From Psilocybe azurescens (lineage: Eukaryota > Basidiomycota > Agaricomycetes > Agaricales > Agrocybaceae), in contig JAJIRX010000133.1 in the NCBI GenBank assembly GCA_023853785.1, forward strand, positions 1 to 64,000: a stretch of DNA of 64,000 nt. The letters run 5' to 3'. Both the position numbers and the translations under genes were made by a program. Below the pieces are notes generated by a model, which was given only the letters and a program-made list of their open reading frames with translations, was not told the DNA's origin and ran no database searches. The number at the start of each line of letters is the position of its first letter. Position 1 is the first letter of the stretch. Positions 22,830-34,383 of this stretch are shown here, piece after piece.

Positions 22830-24828
22830 CTAATACCCGCCCATGCCTCCCATGCCCCCATACCGCCCATACCACCCGGCATCCCGCCCGCGCCACCCGC
22901 CTTCTCCTCCTCCGGCGCATCCACCACACACGCCTCGCTCGTAAACAGCAAGCTCGCCACGCCACTCGCATCCACCAGCGCCGTCCTGACCACCTTCAGC
23001 GGGTCCACGATGCCCTCGCGCACCATGTCCACGTACTCGCCGCGCGCCGCGTCGTACCCCAGCTGAACTTGTCCGCCGCGCCGTACTGCGCACTGGACAG
23101 CAGCGCGCCGACGATGACGGCCGACTCCTCGCCCGCGTTCGCGAGGATCGCGCGCGCAGGGTGCGTGAGCGCGCGCCGCACGATGCCGACGCCGAGCTCC
23201 TGGTCGAAGTTCGCGGTGGGTATCGGCTTCGCGCCCGCCGACACCGGCGACGCGGTCGAGGACGCGGAGGAGCTCCCCCGGCCGCGGTGGTGGCGAGCTG
23301 CAGGGACGCTTTGAGCAGCGCGACGCCGCCGCCGGGCAGGATGCCCTCCTCGACCGCGGCGCGGGTCGCGTTCAGCGCGTCGTCGTACCGGTCCTTCTTC
23401 TCGCCGACCTCCACCTCCGACGACCCGCCGACCTTGATCACCGCGACGCCCCCGCTCAGCTTCGCGAGCCGCTCCTGCAGCTTCGAGCGGTCGAACTCGG
23501 AGGTGGTGGGGTCCTGGATGATGCCCCGGATCTGCTCGCACCGCGCGACGATCTGGTCCTTCGCGCCGTCGCCGTTCAGCACGATTGTGTCGTCCTTTGT
23601 CACCGAGATGCTGCCGGTGGACCCGAGCATCTCCGCCGTTGCGCGCTCGAGCTTGATGTCCAGCTCGTCCGTGAACACTGTGCCGCCGGTGAGAATCGCC
23701 AGGTCGCCCAGGATCGACTTGCGGTTGTCCCCGAACCCGGGCGCCTTGACCGCGCACACCTGCAGCTGCCCGCGCAGCTTGTTAAGGATGCACGCGGCGA
23801 GGGCCTCACCATCAATGTCCTCCGCGATAATGACAAGCGGACGCCGGGCCTGCGCCGCGATCTCGAGCGACGGCAGGATGTCCTGCAGCGCGGAGATCTT
23901 CTTCTCCGAGAGCAGGATGAACGGCTTCTCGAACTCGACCTTCTGCGACTTGACGTCCGTGATGAAGTACGGCGAGATGTACCCCCTGTCAAACCGCATG
24001 CCCTCCGTGATCTCGATCTCGTCCTCGATCGTGCGGCCCTCCTTGACCGTGATGACGCCCTCCTTGCCGACCTTCTCCATCGCCTGCGCGATCAGGTTGC
24101 CCACGTGCGTGTCGCCGTTCGCCGAGATGGTGGCGACCTGCGCGATCTCCGCGGTGGTGGTGATCGTCTTGGTGTGCGCGGAGAGGAACTCGACGACGCG
24201 GTCGACGGCGGCCTGCGCGCCGCGCCGCAGGTCCATGGGGTTGCACCCCGCCGCGACGTTTTTCACACCTTCCGAGTAGATGGCGCGCGCGAGCACGGTG
24301 GCGGTGGTCGTACCGTCACCAGCAATTTCGTTTGTTTTGGAGGCGACGTCTTGGATGAGTCTAGAGGGAGGGAGGGGTTAGTTAGTGGGGGAGGTGGGGG
24401 AGAGGGGGGAGGACGCACCGAGCACCGAGATTCTCGAACTTGTCTTTTAGTGTGATGGATTTCGCGACGGTAACACCATCTACGACGTCACTATAAGCCA
24501 TAGAACACACCGAAAACATGCAAGGAAAACCCACCTTTTGTGATTTTAGGCCCGCCATACGCCTGCTCAATGATGACGTTGCGTCCTAAAAAAACGCCAT
24601 ACTCGGTTAGCCAGCCCATTCCCTCTCTTTTCACTGCAAACACGCACCCTTGGGCCCGAGGGTGACTTGGACGGCATTGGCCAGGACGTCGACGCCCTTG
24701 AGGATCGCTGCCCGCCCATCGTTGGAGAACTTTATGTCCTTGTGCGCGTTGCGGGTCAACGCGGGCTTGGTAGCTTTTGCAGCGGCTCTGCGGATAGACC
24801 GCGAGGACTGGGTCGATAGGCGGTGCAT
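22830..24828 (-). CDS. hsp60: Mitochondrial chaperonin HSP60
   Basis: HSP60 forms the ring chaperonin that folds imported proteins in the mitochondrial matrix. Four exons join in phase: 24828-24648 (basic targeting peptide, [19 protein letters not shown], then VTLGPKG), 24585-24535 ([16 protein letters not shown]), 24479-24419 ([20 protein letters not shown]) and 24360-22830 ([14 protein letters not shown], then LGGTIGN-type ATP-site and hinge sequences such as [14 protein letters not shown]). The end carries the typical Gly-Met repeat (GGMGGMGG). The last exon shows three one-base frame slips, each in a G run (C runs on the plus strand at 23275-23279, 23057-23060 and 22855-22859). With three extra bases the coding length is an exact multiple of three, so the slips look like sequencing undercalls. 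The gene is GC-rich compared with its surroundings. A damaged partial copy lies at 39-41.4 kb. Confidence 0.93.
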
Positions 24829-24952
24829 ATTAGTTTATAGTATATAGAGTGGTGTAGAAGGTGTATGAGGAGGAGGAGGAGGAGGTAGACGGAGAAGGAG
24901 AAAGAAGAGAAAAGAGACACGACAACGAAACAAGCTGAACGGTGGGAATATT

Positions 24953-24992
24953 TTTTATAAGCCGGCTTTTTTCGGGATGGAAAACTCTAGAA
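24953..24992 (-). promoter_or_regulatory. hsp60 promoter: TATA box and heat-shock element
   Basis: Read toward hsp60, a TATAAAA lies at 24959-24953, about 125 nt before the ATG. Just upstream, 24980-24992 reads GAAAACTCTAGAA, three alternating 5-bp units of the heat-shock factor site (GAA..TTC..GAA) with one mismatch in the middle unit. This fits heat induction of a chaperonin. Confidence 0.5.
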
Positions 24993-25704
24993 GTTGCGAG
25001 GTCAGGTGATCGCTTCTACCCTTGCTCTCTGTGTCGTCCCTGGTGCGAGCGTCGAGCGTCGACACCGACATGTTAGCGATGGAAACGAAGCGTCGTACTC
25101 GAATGCGTTTTAGATGTGCTAGTGTTTGTATTGTCGGTGGTTGAAGCGGAGTGCATCGTCTATGACAGCGTGGACACTCCTAGAGCGCAATAAGACAGAA
25201 GATTGCACACATTATTATACAGTATGTAGCATACTTGATTCAAAACTTCTCCTTCTGCTGCAAGTTCATGCTCGAACTTCGCAAATATTATTTTCCTGAG
25301 CCCTCTCCGAGGAGTCCATCCAGGCGACGATCGCCGTCTGCAGGAGAGTCAGATCCAGTGTCCGTCAACGACAGCGTCAGCTCGCCACGCCCACGTCCAC
25401 GGCTCTCCCTGGACGACCATCGACTCGGAATTTAAATTGGAATGCTCCGAAGCTGTCGTCCCTAGCCACCGACCGTCTACCCTCTCCCTCTCTCCCTTCT
25501 TTCCCTCGTCCCCTCCGATCATGACATACTCAGCACTGGTCCACCACCATCTTCCATCACCATCTCTGCGTTCTCTAAATCCCTGGCCCTTCCCTTTTCC
25601 ATCCCTTTCCTTTTCCCTTCCCCACCACAGTAACCCTCACCCGCAGCCTCACCCGCCCGAACACATACCTTAGTAGACCCAACGCCTTCGTCCTTCCCAC
25701 ACCC

Positions 25705-26243
25705 TTACCTGGAGACTGAGTACTGAACGTTCATCGACATCCTCGAAGGAGACCACATCGACGTCTTATCCATCTCCTTCCCGCTAATCTCACTGCTCGC
25801 TTTACTCATCTTCCTCCCCTTCCCCGGCCCGCTACCACCAGCACTCCCACGCACAGGCAACCTTACCTCCACCTTCCCCACCCCCGCCCCGCCCCTGCCC
25901 TCCCACCCAAAAGTCGAAACCATTCGCACATCCACCTGAGATTTAATACCAATACCAATACCCCGACCACGATCATTACGAACGCCGCCCGCTAGTGCAG
26001 TACACACCCGCGCCCCGCCGGCGGCGCTTATCTGAATCTGCGCTGGAAGGGGCGGATACGGGGAGTGCGAGGCGAGGGCGTGCATAGCATCGGCAGATGT
26101 GCCGCCGTGAAGGACGCGGAGTCGTACTCGTACTCGAAAGTGTGGGCGTGGGCGTCTCTATCCGTCGATGTGCCGGTGTTGGTGCCGGTGCTGGGTTGGT
26201 GTTGGTGCTGATGTTGGTGGAAGCGGCATTCCTCGTCTTGCAA
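25705..26243 (-). CDS. Unidentified gene, exon block
   Basis: Two overlapping minus-strand frames suggest coding sequence: DRDAHAHTFEYEYDSASF (about 26165-26110) and, in the next frame, ALASHSPYPPLPAQIQIS (about 26080-26025) onward to a block ending near 25713 where a good splice donor (GTAAGG) follows. A third frame there reads DVVSFEDVDERSVLSLQ up to that donor. The frame changes may mean small introns or indels. I cannot name the family or locate the start and the remaining exons. Confidence 0.35.
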
Positions 26244-26951
26244 GACTAGTAATAGAGGGGTTTTCCATCATCACCGTGACGAACGACTGACAGACCAACG
26301 TCCGTTAAGTATCCGGAAGCCGTCCATTTGATGCAAGTGCTCCCTGGTCTCCTAACTCCCGGCAACCTATACTGTACTAATCAAATTTAGTAATGATCCC
26401 AAGATCCGACGATAAATACCCAAATCTGTGCAAGGTTCGGAAACCTTTTATATCTCTATTACATGAGCCATTCATGTGATGTCAATTTATATTTATAAAG
26501 CAGAGTCCGGAGTAAAAATAGGGCATCCCGCTGTTCTATGGGCAAGCTGACTGACTGAAAGACAGAAATGCACCCTAAGTTAGCCCTGCCATACTTGCCA
26601 GACTTTGAGCGAGAGATGACAGTGCAGTGCACAGCGCATAGGTGGAACAAGGCAAGAGCTCTTTGGCGTCATATCACATGAAGGTCATGTATAAAAGCGA
26701 CTGTAGAAGCAAGTATGTACGGATCTTTTTTTTATTTAATAAACGTATGAGAGTCGTGTAACGAATCAACAATAGCCGCGAATATCTATGTCAGAAATTA
26801 TTCTACACGACCAGAGGTAGAACAATGGATGGTGTTTCGGACATAGTTATCTAGCACGCACGGACACCATCAAAAGAAAAGAAATTGGCAAAAGTGAAGG
26901 AATTGGGGAAAAAAGCTGAGTTGCGACGCTGTCTCAGGTACGCGCGGCGGT

Positions 26952-27664
26952 TCAGTACCTAAAACCACAATCTGTTTGAAATGTAATTCAGTGAACATTG
27001 AACAACCCTCGTAAGGAGACATGACCTACTTTCCAAGGGAAGCACATAAGCAAGGATTCCGCCATCCACCCATCCAAAACTGATCAGTGTGTCACGCTCA
27101 TTCTTGAATATCGTGTACCAATGATCGCCGACACTGGGCCTAGAGACCGTATACAGCGGGACGCTGCCGCATACCTGCGTCGCATACACATACGCGCGGA
27201 TGCCCTGCGGCTCAAATCCGCTGGGAGTGGGCGCCTTACCGTCCGCAGACAGAATGAACTGGTAGTCCGTGGCCGACGGGTTGAAGAAGAGGTACAGCGG
27301 GGAGGTGAAGTTCTGCGCGGTTCCCCATGCACAGAAGTTGTCACCCTGCAGGACCCATTGGGTCCCTGATACGGGTAGGTCGTTGTTGATGAAATAGAAT
27401 CGCTGGTCTACTGTGTGCGACGAGTATATGGGGTTGAAGAAGGTAACGTATCTTGCAGTAAGGGAGGGATCTGCACAATTGTAATCAGAGATCGGAGGCT
27501 GGAGAGAATAAATATAAGTGGTGTGCATATGCTTTCATTGTGATTGTACAGACCAGAAACTGCTCAGAAGAGCTGGTCATCGCTTTCTCTGCATTGACGC
27601 CGAAAGTAGAAATATGGCTCAGCGAGAGCGATAGAAGACATGTCAAGAGGATGTTGGCAATCAT
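26952..27664 (-). CDS. Secreted DUF5648-domain protein
   Basis: The role of this fungal and bacterial domain is unknown; it occurs in secreted proteins. Exon 1 (27664-27554) starts with a signal peptide (MIANILLTCLLSLSLSHIS). A 55-nt intron (27553-27499) keeps phase, and exon 2 (from 27498) carries the domain: FFNPIYSSHTVDQRFYF, SPLYLFFNPSATDYQF, AYVYATQVCGSVPLYTVSR, then GDHWYTIFKNERDTLISFGW with GILAYVLP, matching the family pattern of short repeats with a GDH.YT motif. The frame can read straight through to a stop at 26959, or a donor after PLE (GTAGGT) and an acceptor near 26972 can replace the tail and end at 26952. The product has about 205-215 residues. No frame damage is visible. Confidence 0.72.
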
Positions 27665-29505
27665 TGTGAGAAAGTAATACTGGGACTGGCAATAGGAGTC
27701 AAGGTGCTTGGGAGACTTAAGGATACGCTTTGAAACTGAGTCCTTATATATAAAATCTATGACATTAGAAATATCGACAAATAAGACGAATGCGTTCTAA
27801 ACTAGCACATTTTGATTGTGTTCAGTGGGAAGTTAGGACTTACAGCGGTGTAACATAGATGGTTCATCGGAAATAAAAACGAACATTGTGCTTAGCTGCC
27901 TCTATTTAGCGTTCCGGATCTTGGGCTAAGCTAGCTCTTGTATTAGCATGGTTCACACACTGTCAAACGATTTACAGACCTAGACGCACTGTTAACGACT
28001 CGCGCATGCATTTACTTACTCTTAGAGCATTTAAAATGGACTTTCTTTGATGCGAGTGAGTAGCTACTTTACTCTTCTCGTAGGTATTGCTAGTTCAGAG
28101 ATCAGTAGGCGAAAGAAGAAATTGAACTTTTCTCTTCTCGTATTAGTCTCAGCCTATTCGTTATGGAGCCTCTCGTCTAGATCATCGAAGCTACTCCAGC
28201 CAGGCCTCTCGCATTCAAATTTTGTCTTTAGAGTGATTCGAAGCTTTCTCGAGGCTTATGGTTTTAGTATTCTGTATGTGTTAGAAGTCGAGGACAACGC
28301 TACGTATATACCCATTCACCCTCTCAGAGTGCCGCGCTTCCAATAGGGCTGCTCGGTTGTTGCAGTAAGCGTTGCCAAAGTTGCCATGTTCGTTTATTCG
28401 ACTGTGTCATATGTCGTCTGTCGTCTGAGTGTAGTGGGGAATTGTTACAACCTGGACGCACATATATCGAGCCCGAGTCAATAAAGGTCTTAGATATCAT
28501 ATGCAATCTGTTAATGCCTTCCACCTAGTCAAATACGAAATCGATACCACCCGATCTGGGTGAACGACAACCACGGATAAATACTAGAGTTATTGTGTAA
28601 GCATGAGCTTTTCGTCTCGGTGGAAATGAATACTGAAATCGTTGTGTATTCACCAACTGCGCGTCTCGGTGGGATAGGAATAGGTCGCAGACTCATAATT
28701 GGGTCGACTGAAGTGGGATGTTGGTGGGCCGTGAAGGAAGAACGTCGGATGGGCACATGACACAGCGTCGCTTCTACTTAAATAGAGAGACGAGAAATGA
28801 TCCTAGAATATGGAAATAAAAAGTCACCGAGGCGTATAGTGTGTACCGCCTTGATTCGATGATGGATTGGGGATCATCGTAGATGTGCCGACAGTGGCTT
28901 GCACCAAGAGTGTTTCCAATTTCTCTGTGTGTCTTTCGAACGAAAGTGAATCCAAAGAGGAAGAACGCGCTTCTTTTCCGCAACTCCTGGTCATTTTAAA
29001 TCCCTTCATTGTGCTTTTAGGTGATAAAATATAGTCGTCGTGGTCCATTGTTGACGATGTGCTGAAGTTCAGCGCGTCAGGTAAGGGGAATGCGGATTTC
29101 ATAATCGCGAGAATTGATAAAGATATAATGGATCGATTGGCTTGGATGTTTAAACTATATTGAGGCGGAGCCTGAACTAATGAAGCCGAAATTCAGATTG
29201 TTGGCACACCCTTGGTATCTTGCTCTCAGTGAAATAGCAGCACTTTAGGTGGCATTCCAAGTTAACACACCATTACAATATAAATGCGCCTAAAATGGAT
29301 GTGAAAGTAAAGCAAGACACAGAAGTGCAGAGGTTGCTAAAACTCTGGATTCATGTATACAACGGCGCCCACCGACTATTTCACGCGACAGCTCCATCTG
29401 AAAACATGCACGCACCGTGAACCCCCAGATTCAGAGTTGTAGAGACGAAATTGGAAATAAAATTGTCGAAAGAAGGATTAAATACACTACATTTAACGAC
29501 TTTGG
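27665..29505. other. Intergenic stretch with weak open frames
   Basis: The best candidate is a minus-strand ATG frame at 29102-28824 (MKSAFPLPDALNFSTSSTMD, 92 codons). It is Ser/Thr-rich and matches no family I know. Frames at 28756-28529 (minus) and 28047-28346 (plus) are equally anonymous. I would not call a gene on this evidence. Confidence 0.4.
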
Positions 29506-29625
29506 TAGCGAAATGGGAAGGTGCGCCTGGGTGCGTGTTTGAGGGAGGAGGATTGGGGCTCTGAAAAGTGATGAAGGATGGGTGAAATGGGGGCGGTGGG
29601 TAGGGTGAGCGTGAGGAAGAGCAGC
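29506..29625 (+). pseudogene. Scrap of the acyltransferase 3' end at the palindrome border
   Basis: The plus strand here matches the last 35 or so codons of the gene at 36533-38069: GGTGCGCCTGGGTGCGTG corresponds to the codons for GEVLLGAG and GATGAAGGATGGGTGAAATGG to DEGWVKW. The frame is broken. It shows that the ancestral unit next to the unidentified gene included the acyltransferase 3' end. Confidence 0.7.
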
Positions 29626-30542
29626 GGAGATTCAGCGGTAGCGAGGGGAGGTGAGATGCATGAGAGGCGTGCTGGAGTGCGTGTTTATATGGTTGTAGAC
29701 ACATGTAATTAGAGGTCCTGTATTGCAATTTGGACAGTGAAGAGCAAGTTCTTTTATTGTACGATACCAAATAAAAGTTCAGTTTCGGTACACTGCTCAG
29801 TGTCATGGCCGGCAACGAAAAGAAAGGGTTGGCAATATAGGCAAGTAACTGTGTGAACACTGGTCGCCGTTGTATCGACAAGTACTGAGAGATAACGCAT
29901 TCAGAGAGGGTCAAGATTGGTTGAGCTGAGTGAAATGTGGGATAAGATGGTGTGAAGGGTGAAGGGTGAAGACCAATGGTGAAGAATGAGGAAGGTTATT
30001 GAGGGGTAAAATCACTAGCAGAAATAATAGAGGAGAGGAGCATATGCGGTGATAAGAATCACAGGGGCTGACTGGGCGCTTGTACGAGCTGAAGCAAGGT
30101 TTCTGTACGGTGTCATATTGATTGAGTAGTTGTCTTGTAAGAACTGTGATCGATATGTCGGGACTCTGAAGCTCCCGACGGCCATGTTGTAAAGTTACAA
30201 TCTACTTCAAGAAGTTGAAGTTCAAGACAGCGGATGTCATTATAAAATTTGGGTGATTGCCGGATGAACAAAGATAGGTCGGAGTGAGTATATGGAGCCA
30301 AGATTATTGAAAATTGGATGACAAGATTATACAAGTGACAGTATGGCTGAAATTTGAAATTTGAAATTAACAGCAGTAGATGTCATTGGACATCGAAGGC
30401 ACGGTATGCTTGGAGAGCACCTTAAAGTTTCAGACTGGTAGACAACATTTATCGTATTGGAAATAGAACATAAGTTGTCGAAAGAAGAATTAAATACACT
30501 ACATTTAACGACTTTGGTAGCAAGTGTCGAGAGAGTTCGGTG

Positions 30543-31682
30543 ATTACCCCTCCGTGATCTTTACTTCGCCTGTTCCCGGGTCAATAGACACAGTCCACTC
30601 GGTGAACGATGGGAGAGCAATGAGATTCTTCTCAAATAAGAGAGGGGATTCTACATCGCCCTTGATCAATTGGGTGACTATAATTCATTCGTCAGCTGGG
30701 TACTGGTGTGCACAAGGCTGCTTGTATCACACCTTTGTAGTCGCTGACAGCATAAATCTTCAATTTAGGGGTGAGCTGAACAGACAGTGTGCTGTTCTTA
30801 CTAGTTAATCATAAAGCGAAGGTGATTAGTTAGGAAGTCATATCAAGGAAGAAAAAGAAACAGGAAAACGTACGCTACATTGTTCCATACGAGGGCTGGC
30901 TCCATTCTGGTACCGGCATCGTTAAAGAATCCCTGAAAAAATGAGTATGTCAGACAGGACGAGAGAGATCAATTGACTAGATTGAATCATACGATTCCCA
31001 TATTGGCCGGACGCTCGGTTCCATTGAGTGCTTGCATGACACCAGGAGTACCAGCGACAGCAGGGGTGAAGTATTGTCCGTTCCCATTTGAATTGGTCTT
31101 GAGTGTGACCTTTTGCCCAGTCTTCAATTTGATTAACGGTGAGCCCTGTATTACGATACACCGCGAGCGAGTGAGCACATACCTGGCAGCTCTGCGCGTT
31201 GGAGGCAGCGACACGGTTACCGGCCTTGATCTGAGGGACAAAAAATCCGGTGTCGGCAGTGTACTCAACATCGGCTGAGCTAATACCAGTGGCGCTGAAA
31301 GATAAAACCTCTGGCGGGATACAGTATGAAATGAGACGAGTTGTGAATATAAACACTGTGCGTGAACACTCACTCCAGGCAACAGGGAACAAGTCGACAT
31401 ATAATTTTCCGACCTTTGGAGGAGGTTCGAACATGAGCAAAAGGTCGATCTCCTGGCCGAGGTTACTGGAGTTGAACTCAAGGGTCCTGGTGTTGCCAGC
31501 AGCAGAAGCATCAACGAATTTATTAATGTTAAGTGAGCTGGTGGGCGTACACAGCACGCATTAGTAGAGGGCACGGGATTATCATGTAAATGTACATACC
31601 TTGCGCTCAGCGAGGCCTCGATAGAAGGGGTTTCAGTGACGGTGGTAGCAGCGACGGCATTAGAAGCGATGGCAGAGTCCAT
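30543..31682 (-). CDS. Unidentified seven-exon gene, left-arm copy (intact)
   Basis: I do not recognise the family. Exons in phase: 31682-31600, 31537-31374, 31310-31183, 31145-30993, 30932-30874, 30800-30733 and 30677-30544, giving 262 codons. The start MDSAIASNAVAATTVTETP is small and Ser/Thr/Ala-rich with no clear signal peptide. Later stretches include LNINKFVDASAAGNTRTLEF, FEPPPKVGKLYVDLFPVAW, SADVEYTADTGFFVPQI, GQYFTPAVAGTPGVMQALNG and LPSFTEWTVSIDPGTGEV. The alternating polar/hydrophobic pattern suggests a mostly beta-strand soluble protein. All introns are 37-74 nt with GT...AG borders. An inverted copy lies at 34384-35559. The open frame across seven exons argues that this copy is functional. 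Confidence 0.75.
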
Positions 31683-32472
31683 GCTGATTATTTGTATATG
31701 AAAAGGTGAGATTGAGATGGTAATAGTGGCTCAGACATTCTGACCATTTTATAGAGGGCAGCATCGTGAGCATCAGTTACAGGTCCCATGTATGTTCCAG
31801 AACTCAAGCGTTGGGTCTGATCTGAAGCTTAGTCACTTCTGTCATTTCAGACGTGCTCCACGGATTCAATTGAAAGAGGTCCAGGGGAATATTATACATG
31901 TCATATTCCAAAAATCTAGGACAAAACGCCTGATACAAACAAATAGTATTGTCTCCTGTGACGGAGTCCCTTTACAACCCACGACATTTCTATTCTAGTA
32001 CCCGTGGTCCTGCGAGCCGGGCCATTCGTCACCAATCCCATCTGTGTTACCGCCCTGTGATTTAGATGTAGCGACACAAGCTCCGTTGGCGTTTTCACCC
32101 CGGAAAAAACTTAGGAAGTATTCATTATCAATGACCAATATATCAAAATGTTTCGCATATACTATCAATATTTGACCCGAGACAGCAGAGCTGGTATGAT
32201 ACGCCCACGCTAGTTATAAAAGTAAGGTTGTAAGCTCGGCATAGAAATTCACCGAGGGTTTATTTACATTTTTCTGAGCTCGGATAGTCAAACACTTGAC
32301 GTAAACATGCAGTCGTGCCTGCAGGTACAAGTATCCCTCCAATTTTGACCAGAGTCATTCCATGACGCACAGAATGAATAAATCGCTCGAGCAAGGATCG
32401 TTTGCGTTGAAGGTGGCATCTGCGTAGTCAGGATAAAGAAGGCTTGCCGAGGTGAAAGGCGGTTTGAGCTTA

Positions 32473-33500
32473 CACTGCTGGCGCCGATCGCTGTATGTCA
32501 GATATACAGCGATTTATATACATGACTTATGTTACAATTGATGTATGTATGGTATACAACAATTATGTTTAGAAATAATACATCAATCAGATATATATTG
32601 TGTTCGGTAGCTGTATGTTAAACAAACGCTATTTCTGTTTCTAAGCTGTAAGTAAATAAAATACCGAATAAACAGAATTTATTTTCTTTGGCTGTTTGTC
32701 AAAGATACAGAATAGCTGTATATAATTACTGTATGTTTTACATACAGATATCGTGTATATAATTGCTGTATATTATACAAACATCACTTTTGTAAATAAA
32801 ACTTACAGTTGAAAAACAGAGTTTCTGTTTGTTTTACTAACAGAATTTGTGTATATAATTCCTGTATGTAAACCTTACATCGAATATACAGTATTCGACT
32901 CACTGAGCGAGTCGATGAGTGCGCGAAGAATTCGCATTTCGAGCACGACGGCGACTCGCACACGATAATAAACGATTGAAATAGAAAGATATATTCAATC
33001 GTTTATTATTGTGTGCGAGTCGCCGTCGCGCTCGAAATGCGAATTCTTCGCGCACTCATCGACTCGCTCAGCGAGTCGAATACTGTATATTTTGACGTAA
33101 GGTTTACATACAGGAATTATATACACAAATTCTGTTAGTAAAACAAACAGAAACTCTGTTTTCAACCGTAAGTTTTATTTACAAAAGTGATGTTTGTATA
33201 ATATACAGCAATTATATACACGATATCTGTATGTAAAACATACAGTAATTATATACAGCTATTCTGTATCTTTGACAAACAGCCAAAGAAAATAAATTCT
33301 GTTTATTCGGTATTTTATTTACTACAGCTTAGAAACAGAAATAGCGTTTGTTTAACATACAGCTACCGAACACAATATATGTCTGATTGATGTATTATTT
33401 CTAAACATAATTGTTGTATACCATACATACATCAATTGTAACATAAGTCATGTATATAAATCGCTGTATGTCTGACATACAGCGATCGGCGCCAGCAGTG
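32473..33500. mobile_element. Central fold-back element of the palindrome
   Basis: A 1-kb nearly perfect inverted repeat starting CACTGCTGGCGCCGATCG and ending with its reverse complement. The arms contain many copies of CTGTATGT/ACATACAG and a GC-rich inner block around GCGAATTCTTCGCGCACTC. There is no coding capacity. Arms that match better than the flanking gene copies, together with subterminal short repeats, resemble fold-back or MITE-like elements. A recent gene-conversion tract is the alternative. Confidence 0.6.
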
Positions 33501-33625
33501 TTACGAGCTCTTCATTCACTCCCATTTAATGTACTACTGTAAACCGAGACTCACATCTACGAAGTGAATACAAATTAACAACAGTTTATTGCGTGCCACA
33601 AAGAAAGAAAACGAAGAGCTCGTAA
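33501..33625. repeat. Short insert with inverted ends in the right arm only
   Basis: TTACGAGCTCTTC at 33501 is repeated inverted as GAAGAGCTCGTAA ending at 33625. The left arm has an unrelated stretch of about 50 bp at the matching place (about 32422-32472). It could be a very small MITE. Confidence 0.5.
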
Positions 33626-34383
33626 TCGGCATTGACTACGCAGATGCCACTTTCAACGCAAACGATCCTTACTCGAACGATTTATTCATTCTGTGCGTCA
33701 TGGAATGACTCTGGTCAGAATTGGAGGGATACTTGTGCCTGCAGGCACGACTGCATGTTTACGTCAAGTGTTTGACTATCCGAGCTCAGAAAAATGTAAA
33801 TAAACCCTCGGTGAATTTCTATGCCGAGCTTACAACCTTACTTTTATAACTAGCGTGGGCGTATCATACCAGCCCTGCTGTCTCGGGTCAAATATTGATA
33901 GTATATGCGAAACATTTTGATATATTGGTCATTGATAATGAATACTTCCTAAGTTTTTTCCGGGGTGAAAACGCCAACGGAGCTTGTGTCGCTACATCTA
34001 AATCACAGGGCGGTAACACAGATGGGATTGGTGACGAATGGCCCGGCTCGCAGGACCACGGGTACTAGAATAGAAATGTCGTGGGTTGTAAAAGGGACTC
34101 CGTCACAGGAGACAATACTATTTGTTTGTATCAGGCGTTTTGTCCTAGATTTTTGGAATATGACATGTATAATATTCCCCTGGACCTCTTTCAATTGAAT
34201 CCGTGGAGCACGTCTGAAATGACAGAAGTGACTAAGCTTCAGATCAGACCCAACGCTTGAGTTCTGGAACATACATGGGACCTGTAACTGATGCTCACGA
34301 TGCTGCCCCCTCTATAAAATGGTCAGAATGTCTGAGCCACTATTACCATCTCAATCTCACCTTTTCATATACAAATAATCAGC

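Noticed and set aside
23161..24279. A 372-codon plus-strand open frame opposite hsp60
   Set aside because: It is the antisense of a GC-rich coding exon. The minus strand carries clear HSP60 motifs with phased introns, and the plus frame has no recognisable domain.
28047..28346. Plus-strand 99-codon open frame
   Set aside because: There is no recognisable family, signal or splice context, and its length is within chance expectation for this base composition.
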